Source of the DNA: Streptomyces glomeratus
Lineage (GTDB): Bacteria > Actinomycetota > Actinomycetes > Streptomycetales > Streptomycetaceae
Direction of reading: 5' to 3'
Length of the DNA stretch: 64,000 nucleotides
Assembly (NCBI RefSeq): GCF_021462825.1
Contig: NZ_JAKEEB010000035.1
Span: forward strand, 1 to 64,000
Shown here: positions 8,788 to 17,595 of the stretch, in pieces
Numbering within the stretch: the first letter of the stretch is position 1
Layout: every line of letters begins with the position of its first letter
The notes under the pieces: model-generated
Seen by the model: the letters and a program-made list of their open reading frames with translations, nothing else
What the model was told of the DNA's origin: nothing
The model's database searches: none
Made by a program: the position numbers and the translations under genes

Positions 8788-9552
8788 TCAGTCCGGTGCC
8801 GGGCCGGACGCACCGGCGGGCAGCGGCTCGCGCACGGGCAGGTGGTAGACGCGGAAGGCCTGCCCGATGACCGGCTGGGCCACGTTCCGCACCTTGACGC
8901 CGCCACTGGTCATGCCGTGTTCCGTCCCGGCATGGGCGTGCCCGTGCACCGCGAGGTCCGCACCCGCCGTGTCGATCGCCTCGGCCAGCAGATAGCTGCC
9001 CAGGAACGGGTAGATCTCCAGCGGCTCACCGGCCAGCGTCTCCGGCACGGGGGAATAGTGGGTGAGAGCGATCCGCACGTCGCAGCCCTGCCCGTCCAGC
9101 TCCTCCAGGGCCCTCCGCAGGGCATCGGCGCACCGCCGTGAGCAGCGTACGAACTCCTTCATCAGCAGCTCACCGAATTCGCCCGCGCTGCGACCGACGA
9201 AGCCGCCGCCGAATCCCTTGGTACCGGCCACGCCGACCCGGATGTCCCCGACGCCCAGGACGGTTCCGCGTCCCTCCAGAACCCGGGTGCCCGAGTCCTC
9301 CAGTACCGCCGCGACCTCGTCCGGCCGCTCGTCGTGGTGATCGTGGTTGCCCAGCACGGCCACCACCGGAACCCCCAGGTCCTGGACCTCCTGTGCCACG
9401 ACCCGGGCCTCCTCCGTGGTGCCGTGGCGGGTGAGGTCACCGGCCAGCAGCAGCACATCGGCGCACTCGGGAAGGGACTCGAAGGCGGGACGGAGCGCGC
9501 CCTTGCTCTCCGGCCCCATGTGGATGTCCCCGACCGCCGCCACCCGGATCAT
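8788..9552 (-). CDS. Calcineurin-like metallophosphoesterase
   Basis: A 254-residue enzyme with the complete dinuclear metal signature in order: GDIH (about 8-11), GDLT (about 38), GNHDH (about 67), LTHYSP (about 163) and HGHAH (about 200). There is no signal peptide, so it acts in the cytoplasm. Its ATG overlaps the stop of the BON-domain gene upstream as ATGA, showing translational coupling. This is the third gene of a three-gene operon with a nucleotidyltransferase-like protein. The substrate could be a phosphodiester or nucleotide, but nothing in the sequence fixes it. Confidence 0.9.
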   Translation of the reverse strand: MIRVAAVGDIHMGPESKGALRPAFESLPECADVLLLAGDLTRHGTTEEARVVAQEVQDLGVPVVAVLGNHDHHDERPDEVAAVLEDSGTRVLEGRGTVLGVGDIRVGVAGTKGFGGGFVGRSAGEFGELLMKEFVRCSRRCADALRRALEELDGQGCDVRIALTHYSPVPETLAGEPLEIYPFLGSYLLAEAIDTAGADLAVHGHAHAGTEHGMTSGGVKVRNVAQPVIGQAFRVYHLPVREPLPAGASGPAPD

Positions 9553-9866
9553 GAGAGCTCCTCCGCGTGGCCGGGCGCGGAATTCTCCGCCACCAGGATG
9601 TCGCTGTGGACCGGGACTCCGGCGAGTTCCTCACGCACCATGCCCAGGATCTCCTCGCGGCACTGTGCGGAGGCGACCGTGCCGGTGAGCTGCACCGACT
9701 CACCGCGGACCTCGACCCGGACGCCCAGCTCCCCCAGGTGCCCGGCGGCAAGGTGCTCGATGAGATGGGCGACGCGGTACTCCGTGTTCTCGGCGTTCCC
9801 GGCGCTCCCGGCGCTCCCAGCCGCCGGGGCACCGGCGTGCGCCTGCCCTGCACCGTGGTTGCTCAT
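9549..9866 (-). CDS. Small BON-domain protein
   Basis: A 105-residue protein. After an Ala/Gly-rich N-terminal stretch of about 30 residues there is one BON domain (about 32-95): an alpha helix, then VEVRGESVQLTGTVAS, then a helix and a second beta strand VPVHSDILV. BON domains bind phospholipids or periplasmic partners in other bacteria. No signal peptide is seen, so the location is unclear. The ATG ending at 9866 has a strong AAGGAGG site and overlaps the preceding gene's stop (ATGA); its own stop overlaps the phosphoesterase start. Confidence 0.82.
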   Translation of the reverse strand: MSNHGAGQAHAGAPAAGSAGSAGNAENTEYRVAHLIEHLAAGHLGELGVRVEVRGESVQLTGTVASAQCREEILGMVREELAGVPVHSDILVAENSAPGHAEELS

Positions 9867-10555
9867 GGCGCCTCCTTCTGCGGAGCGATGACGTTCAGGC
9901 GTTCGAGAAGAAAGAAGAAGGCGGCGGGCATGGGCTCGTCCCCGCAGTGCCGCCGCACCTGCTCCCAGTCGACCTTCTCGCGCAGCGCGCGGGCGACGGG
10001 GAGAACCGCTCCGAAGTCGCAATGGTGCTCGGAGAATGCGGCGATCAGACTCCACAGCAGATCGGTCGGCGACAGCACCGGCATCCGCACCGAGGCGACG
10101 GAGAGTTCCCGCGCCCGGCCGAGCATGTCCGTGGTGACCGGCCGGTGCGCCAGCTCGAAGATGACGTCGATGTCCTGGTCGAAGCACTTGGCCTTCACAA
10201 GCCAGTCCTCCGGCGGCTTGTAGACGCTCAGACCGGCGTTGTGCAGCGTGGCGGCCACCGCCTCGGCGTCCTCGGGCCGCACACAGAAGTCCGCGTCGTG
10301 CTGAAGGTTCTCGCTGCCGCCGTGGGCGTAGACGGCCACGCTTCCGGCCAGGGCGAACATGTGCCCCTCCCGCTTCAGCAGGGCGCCCACGCGCTTGGTC
10401 GCCTCGAGGATCGCCTGACTGTGATCGGGGGGCAGGGTCTGCTGCGGCGGCTGCGGGTGACACGCCGCCCACTGCTCCGCCGGTGCCGGCGCCAGACGGA
10501 GTTCCGGTGTCTCGGCTTGCCGGGCAGGCTCCACATCGTCCCCGTTCTGCGTCAT
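9863..10555 (-). CDS. Nucleotidyltransferase-fold protein
   Basis: A 230-residue protein that resembles minimal nucleotidyltransferases. The segment FALAGSVAVYAHGGS (about 66-80) gives the GS signature, and HDADFCV (about 84-90) supplies the D-x-D pair. FDQDIDVIFE (about 126-135) supplies the third carboxylate. An N-terminal Pro/Gln-rich stretch precedes the domain. It may modify a protein or RNA with a nucleotide, as MNT-type and related enzymes do, but the target is unknown. The ATG ending at 10555 has a GGAG site and was preferred over a GTG two codons earlier. It is the first gene of the coupled operon with the BON and phosphoesterase genes. Confidence 0.72.
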   Translation of the reverse strand: MTQNGDDVEPARQAETPELRLAPAPAEQWAACHPQPPQQTLPPDHSQAILEATKRVGALLKREGHMFALAGSVAVYAHGGSENLQHDADFCVRPEDAEAVAATLHNAGLSVYKPPEDWLVKAKCFDQDIDVIFELAHRPVTTDMLGRARELSVASVRMPVLSPTDLLWSLIAAFSEHHCDFGAVLPVARALREKVDWEQVRRHCGDEPMPAAFFFLLERLNVIAPQKEAP

Positions 10556-10705
10556 GACCACTCCATATGCCGCACCGGGCAGCCCCCTGCCGGTGCTGTC
10601 CGGTCCCGGACCGCTTGGGTGCTCCTCTGAGTACCCGGTCCACCCCCTTCGACACGGCCGGAGCCGAGGCGCCGAGGCGGCGGACGCAGGCAGGAGGGGA
10701 AGCGG

Positions 10706-10925
10706 TCAGGCCGTCGCACAGACACCCGGCAGCCGCTCGAGGCACTCGTCGGCCGGTACGCCGCCGGTGTCCAGGAGCAGCAGGGACGGAAGGCGGCGCG
10801 AAAGGCCCCGGACGGCAGTGCGGCCCGGCCGATCGCCGCAAGTCCCCTGCCCCGCACGTCGGCGACCAGCAGACGGGCGCTGAAAGTGATGCGGGCGGCC
10901 ACGAAGAGATCGCCGCCCACGGCGG
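10706..10925 (-). pseudogene. Decayed SpoIIE/PP2C phosphatase fragment
   Basis: On the minus strand, bases from about 10920 down to 10790 encode GGDLF, then RLLVADVRGRGL and GAFRAAF. These match the two metal-binding motifs and following helix of SpoIIE phosphatases. No start, GAF domain or C-terminal catalytic part surrounds it, and the frame is lost downstream, where a different frame runs to a stop at 10706. It is a gene remnant. The remaining sequence between 10556 and 11149 shows no other gene. Confidence 0.6.
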
Positions 10926-11149
10926 CATCGTCCCGGGCCGCGAGAGAGGGGGGCGGCCTCCAGGGCGCCGGAGCGCGCGGGCAGTGGCGGGCAGAGAGCC
11001 CCTGGACGGCCTGGGCGACGGACAGACCGGCTCTGGGGCAGCCGGTGTCCATGTCTGATGGTCTGGATCTGGATGTTCGGCGGGGCCGGCGCATCGACGC
11101 GCACACGATTGGGCGACCGGCCACACGTATACGGCGTCGGGGCCCGAGG

Positions 11150-11482
11150 TCAGCCCAGAGAGGGCTGACCGGCGGCGCCCGGGGCGGCGGCGAACAGGGC
11201 CAGCTGGTCCGTGATCCAGGCGTCGTACGTCCCCGGCCGGTGCCCGGCCCACTGATCGAACATCGTCAGCTGGTCCGTGATCCACGGGTCGACGCGACCG
11301 TTCACCGTCGCGTTCCCGGCGAAGTCACCGTGGCCGCCCTGGACCACGACGGCCGGGGCAGGGGTGGGCCCGGCCGGATGAGGGGTGGCCGCCGAGGCGA
11401 GGCCGCCGGTGGCGAAGAGAGCGCCGCCGACGAACACCGCGGAAGCACTCGCGGTGATGATGCGCCGCACAAGCTTGTTCAT
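11150..11482 (-). CDS. Small secreted protein with two WITDQL repeats
   Basis: A 110-residue protein with a clear Sec signal peptide: basic MNKLVRR, a hydrophobic core, and a likely AxA cleavage site near residue 32 (ASA). The mature part is short, Pro/Ala/Gly-rich, and carries two copies of a W-I-T-D-Q-L element about 26 residues apart, each followed by a hydrophobic/aromatic L-x-x-F. The ATG ending at 11482 has a near-perfect AAGGAGGAAAG ribosome site, so expression is likely efficient. I do not recognise the family. It is flanked by two decayed phosphatase genes. Confidence 0.78.
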   Translation of the reverse strand: MNKLVRRIITASASAVFVGGALFATGGLASAATPHPAGPTPAPAVVVQGGHGDFAGNATVNGRVDPWITDQLTMFDQWAGHRPGTYDAWITDQLALFAAAPGAAGQPSLG

Positions 11483-11759
11483 GGTCTTTCCTCCTTGCAC
11501 CGCCGGGCGTTCCACCACCGTGGACGCCGGCGCCATGCCGTTGTTCCGGCATGGTTCAGGCTAGGCACCACCCAGGTAGTTGAACAATGAACTATGTGGG
11601 TGAGACGCGTCACCACCGGGCACCGGACGTGTGCCGTCGAGCGGGTGGCGCGGTCGCCTGTCAGGCTGAGAGACGTACCGGTCGTCCGGCGTCCGGGCCG
11701 ATGGGGGCCGGTCGGCGAGAAGGCCTCGTACGGCTTTCCTACGCGCGCGTGGCGCTCAG

Positions 11760-12309
11760 GTCGGGGACGTGGCGGGCCAGGGCCTGTGCGCCGTGGCCAC
11801 CATGGGCCGGCTGCGCGCCGCCACCCACAGCCTGGCGGCCTTGGATCTGACACCCGATGAGATGCTGGCGGGGCTCGACGATCTGATGATGCGCCTGGTC
11901 GACGAAGGCGGGCCGGACGAGGTCGGCAATCCCGCGGACGGTCAGCCCGCCACCGCCGGCTGCGCCTATGTCATCTACGATCCCGTGAGCCGCCGGGTCG
12001 ACGCGGCCTGCGCCGGGCATCTGCCGCCGCTTCTCCTGCATCCCGACGGACATGCGGAGCCGGTGGAGACATCTCCCGGTCCTCCCCTGGGCAACGGCGG
12101 TCCTCCGTTCGACACCTGGGAGTCGGAACAGCGCGGCCCACCTGCGCCACGCGCGCACCACCGACGAGGGCGGTCGTGGACTCCTGCTCGTCGCCCAGCT
12201 CACGCATCGCTGGGGCACGCGCCACACCGACCGGGGCAAGACCATCTGGAGCGAGCAGGCGCTGCACTCCGGGCGGGGAAACGAGACTGCCGCCACCGCG
12301 GACGGCTGA
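11760..12309 (+). pseudogene. SpoIIE phosphatase-HATPase gene remnant with internal deletion
   Basis: From 11760 the frame encodes VGDVAGQGL, MGRLRAATHSLAALDL and the CAGHLPPLLLHPDG segment, which is the middle of a PP2C domain close to the intact gene at 12396. Near 12120 the frame changes, and the next recognisable piece (to 12309) is the end of a HATPase domain: HLRHARTTDEGGRGL, GKTIWSEQ. About 200 codons in between are missing. The 5' part is also lost, and the frame just upstream of 11760 is broken. This is an orphan fragment of a phosphatase-kinase gene like its neighbour, not a working enzyme. Confidence 0.8.
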
Positions 12310-12395
12310 CCCGGGCGGTGGGTCTACGCGTCGTTCCGGGATTCCGGCGCCCGGGAGGCGTCCTCGTCGGCGAGGGCCCCGGTCCCGTGGTGCGC

Positions 12396-15086
12396 TCAGG
12401 GCTCCCCGAAGCTCCGCGGCAGCGCCTGCTCGGCCCAGATCACCTTGCCCTGCGGCGTGTACCGGGTGCCCCAGCGCTCGGTCATCTGCGAGACCAGGAA
12501 CAGGCCCCGGCCACCCTCGTCGGTCGTCGCGGCGTACCGCAGATGCGGAGAGGTGCTGCTGCCGTCGGCCACCTCGCAGATCAGCGTACGGTCACGGATC
12601 AGCCGTACATGGATCGGCTCGGAGCCGTAGCGGATCGCATTGGTGATCAGCTCGCTCAGGACGAGTTCCATGACGAAGCCGAGCTCGGACAGGCCCCACT
12701 CGTCGAGCTTCTCGGTCACCGCCTCGCGCATCCGCGCGACGGCGGCCGGGTCGAGCGGCACGTCCCAGTCGGCGACCCGGTCGGGCGACAGCGGCTGGGT
12801 ACGGGCGATGAGCAGGGCCACGTCGTCCTTGGGCCGGTCCGGCAGCAGCTCGTGCAGGACCACCTGGCAGCTCTCCTCCGGCGACCGTTCGGGGTGGCCC
12901 GCCAGCGCGTCGCGCAGCAGTTCCATGCCCACGTCCAGGTCACGGGTCCGGTCCTCGATGAGGCCGTCGGTGTACAGGACGAGCTGGGTGCCTTCCGCCA
13001 CGTCCACCTCGGCCGTCTGGAACGGCATGCCGCCCAGGCCGAGCGGCGGCCCGGCGGGCAGGTCCGCGAAAGTGACGCTCCCGTCGGGGTGGACCAGCGC
13101 GGGCGCCAGGTGACCCGCGCGCGCCATGGCGCAGCGACGCGCCACGGGGTCGTAGATCGCGTACAGGCAGGTGGCACCCACCACGCCCGCGGCGCTGTCC
13201 GTACCCGCTTCGTCCTGGTCGATGCGTCCGACCAGATCGTCCAGATGGCCCAGCAGTTCGTCCGGCGGCAGGTCCAGGGTGGAGAAGTTGTGCACCGCGG
13301 TACGCAGCCGGCCCATCGTGGCGGCGGCGTGCAGACCATGGCCGACCACGTCTCCCACGGCCAGCGCCACCCGGCTCCCCGACAGGGGGATCACGTCGAA
13401 CCAGTCGCCGCTCACACCGGACTGGGCGGGGAGGTAGCGGTAGCCGACCTCGAGGGCGGTCTGCTCGGGCAGGGCCCTCGGCAGCAGGCTGCGCTGCAGC
13501 GTGACCGCGAGGGCGTGCTCACGGGTGTACCGGCGGGCGTTGTCGATGCTCACCGCGGCACGGGCGACCAGCTCCTCGGCCAGTGACAGCTCCTCGTCGT
13601 CGAACGGGTCGTGCTGCTTGGAGCGCCAGAAATTGGCCATACCGAGCACGACACCCCGGGCCTGGAGCGGCGCGGCGATCAGGGAGTGGATGCCGTAGTC
13701 CAGGATCTCCTTGGTGCGGGTGGGGTCCTGCGCGTGCCAGCCCGTGGCGATCGACAGATCCGTCACCAGCACCGAGCGGCCGCTGCCGTAGCCACGCGCC
13801 TGGGGTGTGGAGGGCAGGAAGTCGATCAGCCGGCCCTTCTCGTACAGCGGATGGTCGTCGCGCACGCCGTGCACGGCGACGCGCCGCATGGCCGTGGCCG
13901 CGCCGCCCGGTTCCTCTCCGTGCAGTACGGCGTCGGCGAGGTCCACGCTGACGAAGTCGGCGAAGCGGGGGACGGCGACCCGGGCCAGCTCGTCGGCGGT
14001 GCGGACCACGTCGAGGGTGGTGCCCACGCACAGCCCGGCGTCGTACAGAAGCTTCAGCCGCTCGCGTGCGACCTCCGCCCTGCCCGACAGCGCCTGCAGC
14101 TCGGTCGTGTCGCGCAGCGTGACCACGGTTCCCTTGGGGCCTCCGTCGCGGTCCGTGGGCCGCTGGTTGACCGCCAGCAGCCGCTCCCCGGCGAAGTGCA
14201 CCTCGTCGGTGGCCTCCCGTCCGGAGGCGAGCAGCGCGACCGTCTCCGCGTCGAGGCCCGACAGTTCCGCCACATTGCGTCCCTCGGCGTCCGAGGGCAG
14301 TTCCAGCAGCCGTCGGGCCTCGTCGTTGGCCAGCACCAGCCGCCCGTCTTCACCGAGGATGAGGACACCTTCGCGTACCGAGTGCAGCACCGCGTCGTGG
14401 TGCTCGTACATCCGGGTCATCTCGTCCGGGGCGAGGCTGTGGGTCTGCCGTTGCAGCCGCCTGCCCATCAGCGCCGTCCCGCCGGTGGCCACGGCGAGCG
14501 CCCCGGCCCCGGCGCCGAAGATGATCGGCAGCTGCCGGTCCACCTCGCTGACCACGTTCTTGACCTTGAGGCCCGCGGAGACCAGGGCCACCACCTTTCC
14601 GGCGTGGTCCCTGACGGGAACCGTGGCCTGGACCTCGTGCCCGAGTGGGCCGTGCACGCTCTCGATGTACACCTTGCCCTCCAGCGAGGGCTCGATCGTC
14701 CCCACGAACCGCTGTCCGATCTTGCTGGGCAGGGGGTGGGTGTAACGGATGCCCTTGGTGTTCATGATCACGATGAAGTCGACGCCGGCGCTCTTGCGCG
14801 CGGCCTCGGTCATGGGCTGGAGCACTTTCGACGGGTCGGGTGTCTGCAGCGCGGCGAGCAGCCCCGGCGAATGCGCGAAGGTCTGGGCCACGGCCACGGA
14901 ACGGCGCTTGGCCTCGGAGCTGGTGTCCCGCTCCGACTGGAGCACAAGGGCGAACACGGCACAGGCGACGAGCAGGACGACCAGCGCCACCTGCAGCACG
15001 AAGACCTGCCCGGCGACGCTTCGCGGGCTCTTGCCCATCAGTGACCGCAGCGACACGCGTCGAAACCGGGCGAATCGGTCCGCCAT
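12396..15086 (-). CDS. Membrane sensor phosphatase: Cache-like-PAS-GAF-SpoIIE-HATPase
   Basis: An 896-residue protein with two membrane segments (about 24-48 and 187-207) that enclose an extracytoplasmic sensor of the single-Cache type used by DcuS/CitA-like kinases. Inside follow PAS (about 215-330), GAF (about 345-520), PP2C (about 530-765, with SGDWFD, VGDVVGHG and YTDGL) and HATPase (about 775-890, N-box ELITNAIRYGS, G-box DEGGRGL). It should couple an external ligand to dephosphorylation of a STAS antagonist, and may also phosphorylate one. The ATG ending at 15086 has a GAAAGG site. The pseudogene at 11760-12309 is a degraded relative. Confidence 0.93.
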   Translation of the reverse strand: MADRFARFRRVSLRSLMGKSPRSVAGQVFVLQVALVVLLVACAVFALVLQSERDTSSEAKRRSVAVAQTFAHSPGLLAALQTPDPSKVLQPMTEAARKSAGVDFIVIMNTKGIRYTHPLPSKIGQRFVGTIEPSLEGKVYIESVHGPLGHEVQATVPVRDHAGKVVALVSAGLKVKNVVSEVDRQLPIIFGAGAGALAVATGGTALMGRRLQRQTHSLAPDEMTRMYEHHDAVLHSVREGVLILGEDGRLVLANDEARRLLELPSDAEGRNVAELSGLDAETVALLASGREATDEVHFAGERLLAVNQRPTDRDGGPKGTVVTLRDTTELQALSGRAEVARERLKLLYDAGLCVGTTLDVVRTADELARVAVPRFADFVSVDLADAVLHGEEPGGAATAMRRVAVHGVRDDHPLYEKGRLIDFLPSTPQARGYGSGRSVLVTDLSIATGWHAQDPTRTKEILDYGIHSLIAAPLQARGVVLGMANFWRSKQHDPFDDEELSLAEELVARAAVSIDNARRYTREHALAVTLQRSLLPRALPEQTALEVGYRYLPAQSGVSGDWFDVIPLSGSRVALAVGDVVGHGLHAAATMGRLRTAVHNFSTLDLPPDELLGHLDDLVGRIDQDEAGTDSAAGVVGATCLYAIYDPVARRCAMARAGHLAPALVHPDGSVTFADLPAGPPLGLGGMPFQTAEVDVAEGTQLVLYTDGLIEDRTRDLDVGMELLRDALAGHPERSPEESCQVVLHELLPDRPKDDVALLIARTQPLSPDRVADWDVPLDPAAVARMREAVTEKLDEWGLSELGFVMELVLSELITNAIRYGSEPIHVRLIRDRTLICEVADGSSTSPHLRYAATTDEGGRGLFLVSQMTERWGTRYTPQGKVIWAEQALPRSFGEP

Positions 15087-15299
15087 GGGACCTTTCTAGC
15101 ACTGGTGATCCCGGGTGGCCATGGCCCGGACCCGAGGTGGGGCCCGTGCGGCGCGGCCCCGCCCGCGGGCGGGCGGGTCACGCGCCCGGGCGCACTCTTC
15201 TGGCGGACGATCGGTCGATCCCGCAGCGTGAAGTGGAAAGCGAGGCGGCAACGAGCGGGAAAACGGTCACGGCGGTACACGGACGAAAGGCGGAACGAC

Positions 15300-15737
15300 A
15301 TGGAGCAGAACGGCACCGCTCCGCGCGTCGTCGTGGGTGTCGACGGATCGTCCTCCTCTTTCGAGGCACTGCGCTGGGCTGTTCGGTACGCGGCGCTGAT
15401 CGGTGGTTCGGTGGAGGCGGTGACCGCCTGGGAGGTGCCCTACGGCTGGTTCGCCCCGCCCATGGACACCGACCTGGACGTGGAGAGCGCCAAGGACAGA
15501 CAGGCCCAGGAGCTGCGGGAGGTGCTCGGGGACGAGGGGGCCGCCTCGGTGCGGGCCCACCTGACCCGGGGCAACCCCACCGATGTCCTCGTCGAGGCCG
15601 CCGAAGGAGCCGAGGCCCTGGTGGTGGGCAGCCGGGGGCACAGCGGTTTCACCCGCGCCCTGCTGGGCTCGGTCAGCCAGCAGGTTTCGCACCACGCGCC
15701 GTGTCCCGTCGTCATCGTCCGCTCCGGGGCGTCGTAG
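15300..15737 (+). CDS. Universal stress protein, UspA family
   Basis: A 145-residue single-domain Usp. It starts with VVVGVDGSSSS and ends with the ATP-binding signature VVGSRGHSGF...LLGSVSQQV (G-x2-G-x9-G-S). It is therefore probably of the ATP-binding subtype. The ATG at 15300 follows GAAAGG. Divergent from the membrane sensor phosphatase, it is likely a stress-responsive cytoplasmic protein; in actinobacteria such genes are often under redox or hypoxia control, but no operator is evident here. Confidence 0.92.
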   Translation: MEQNGTAPRVVVGVDGSSSSFEALRWAVRYAALIGGSVEAVTAWEVPYGWFAPPMDTDLDVESAKDRQAQELREVLGDEGAASVRAHLTRGNPTDVLVEAAEGAEALVVGSRGHSGFTRALLGSVSQQVSHHAPCPVVIVRSGAS

Positions 15738-15746
15738 CGCGGGTGC

Positions 15747-16490
15747 TCAGGAGGCGGTGTCGTCCAGGAGCCCGGGGCCGTTGTGGTGCACGTCGTTGAC
15801 CGCCGTGGAGACCGGGCGGGCGTCGAGCCGGCCGTCCGCGGGCGGGGTGAGCAGGGCGCGGAGACCGTCGGGGTCCTGGTGGCGGGGGTCGAGCCAGGCG
15901 TCGTAGTGGTCCGGGGCGATGGCGAGCGGCATGCGCGGGTGGATCCGGCCGGCCGCGTCGGTGGCCTCGGTGGTGATGATGGTGCAGGTCGTCAGCCACG
16001 CGGCGGGGTCGTCGTCGTGCCGGACGGCGGGGTCGCGCCAGTACGCGTAGAGCCCGGCGAGCGCCATGACCCGGCCGTCCTCGGGGTGGACGAAGTACGG
16101 CTGCTTGCGGGTCCTGCCCGTGTCCGGGTCCCGCGTCTGCTGCCACTCGTAGAAGCCGTCGGCCGGGAGCAGGCAGCGGTGCTTGGCGAAGGCGCGGCGG
16201 AAGGCCGGCTTCTCGTGCACGGTCTCCATCCGTGCGTTGATCATCCGCGCGCCGGTCTTCACGTCCTTGGCCCAGGACGGCACCAGACCCCACCGCAGCG
16301 GCCGCAGCTGCCGCCTCACCGGCTCCTCGGCGCCCGCGGTGCGCGGGACACGCTCCAGGACGGCCCACACGTCGTCGGTCGGGGCGACGTTCCAGCTCGG
16401 CTCCAGGGCCTCCTCGGGGCGCCAGTCGGTGACGTGGAAGAGCCGGACCAGATCCTCGGGAGCGCGGCTGGAGACGTAACGGCCACACAT
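15747..16490 (-). CDS. SRAP-family protein (HMCES/YedK type, abasic-site DNA-protein crosslinker)
   Basis: A 247-residue protein beginning MCGRY. The Cys at position 2 is the catalytic residue that forms a thiazolidine crosslink with abasic sites in single-stranded DNA. Other family marks are NARMET, the Glu in GFYEW and the His in IHPRMP. The start was set so that Cys2 follows the initiator Met; upstream frame is not supported. It is convergent with the universal stress protein gene (9-base gap). A cytoplasmic role in protecting damaged replication forks is established for the family. Confidence 0.92.
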   Translation of the reverse strand: MCGRYVSSRAPEDLVRLFHVTDWRPEEALEPSWNVAPTDDVWAVLERVPRTAGAEEPVRRQLRPLRWGLVPSWAKDVKTGARMINARMETVHEKPAFRRAFAKHRCLLPADGFYEWQQTRDPDTGRTRKQPYFVHPEDGRVMALAGLYAYWRDPAVRHDDDPAAWLTTCTIITTEATDAAGRIHPRMPLAIAPDHYDAWLDPRHQDPDGLRALLTPPADGRLDARPVSTAVNDVHHNGPGLLDDTAS

Positions 16491-16720
16491 ACGGCCACTG
16501 TGCCACGGTGCCGCCGGGCAACGGCGAGGGTCACCGCCTCGGGCAGCCCCACCGCAGGACCCGCCGGGGGGCCGGCGCCTGGCCGCGGCGGGACGGGCGT
16601 GCACCGTACGCGTGCGGGGTACGGGGCCGATCAGTACGGTGGCGTCCTGATGTGCGGCCCGCCCGGCCCTGCCATCCGCCGGGCGGACGGGGACGCACGT
16701 CATCGACCTCGGGAGGCGGC

Positions 16721-17524
16721 ATGGCCGGCGAGCAGACGGCGAAGCTGCCGCGCAAGACCTACGAACAGGAACTGCTGCGGCTGCAGACGGAGTTGGTGAA
16801 GCTCCAGGAATGGGTGCGGGTGGAGGGCACCCGGCTGGTCGTGATCTTCGAGGGGCGCGACGCGGCGGGCAAGGGCGGCACCATCAAGCGGGTCACGGAA
16901 CACCTCAACCCCCGGGTGGCGCGGATCGCCGCACTTCCCAAGCCGACCGAGCGCGAACGCACCCAGTGGTACTTCCAGCGCTATGTCGAGCATCTGCCGG
17001 CGGCCGGGGAGATCGTGCTGTTCGACCGCAGCTGGTACAACCGGGCCGGCGTCGAGCACGTGATGGGTTTCTGCACGAAGGAGGAGCACCAGCTCTTCCT
17101 GCGCCAGTGCCCGATCTTCGAACGGATGCTGGTGGAGGACGGGATCCTGCTGCGCAAGTACTGGTTCTCGGTGAGCGACGCCGTCCAGCAGGAGCGTTTC
17201 CGCCGCCGTATGGAGGATCCCGTACGGCGCTGGAAGCTCTCGCCGATGGACCTGGAGTCGATCACCCACTGGGAGGCGTACTCCCGGGCCAAGGACGAGA
17301 TGATGGTGCACACGGACATCCCGGAGGCCCCGTGGTACGTCGTCGAGAGCGACGACAAACGCAGGGCGCGGCTGAACATGATCGCCCATCTGCTCGCCTC
17401 CGTGCCCTACCGCGATGTGCTGCCACCGGTGCTCGAGCTGCCGGAACGGCCGTCGTCGACCGGCTACCAGCGCACACCGCGCGATCTGCAGACCTACGTG
17501 CCCGACCATGCGGCGAGCCTGTGA
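16721..17524 (+). CDS. ppk2: Polyphosphate kinase 2 (PPK2 family)
   Basis: A 267-residue protein with Walker A EGRDAAGKGGTI (about 44-55), Walker B/lid segment FDRSWYNRAGVE (about 101-112) and the conserved RKYWFSVS and WKLSPMD segments. Length and motifs fit single-domain class I PPK2, which transfers phosphate between polyphosphate and nucleoside diphosphates. The ATG at 16721 follows GGGAGG. Transcribed away from the SRAP gene. Confidence 0.93.
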   Translation: MAGEQTAKLPRKTYEQELLRLQTELVKLQEWVRVEGTRLVVIFEGRDAAGKGGTIKRVTEHLNPRVARIAALPKPTERERTQWYFQRYVEHLPAAGEIVLFDRSWYNRAGVEHVMGFCTKEEHQLFLRQCPIFERMLVEDGILLRKYWFSVSDAVQQERFRRRMEDPVRRWKLSPMDLESITHWEAYSRAKDEMMVHTDIPEAPWYVVESDDKRRARLNMIAHLLASVPYRDVLPPVLELPERPSSTGYQRTPRDLQTYVPDHAASL

Positions 17525-17544
17525 CGGGGACGGCTTCGCGGCCG

Positions 17545-17569
17545 GACCCGGCGATCCCCCCGCCGGGTC
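17545..17569. terminator. Hairpin between convergent genes
   Basis: A 9-base perfect stem (17545-17553 with 17561-17569) and a 7-base loop lie between the stop codons of ppk2 and the convergent YihY gene. There is no T tract, as usual in Streptomyces. Confidence 0.5.
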
Positions 17570-17595
17570 GCCGGGCCCCCTGACCTCAGGCGGGG

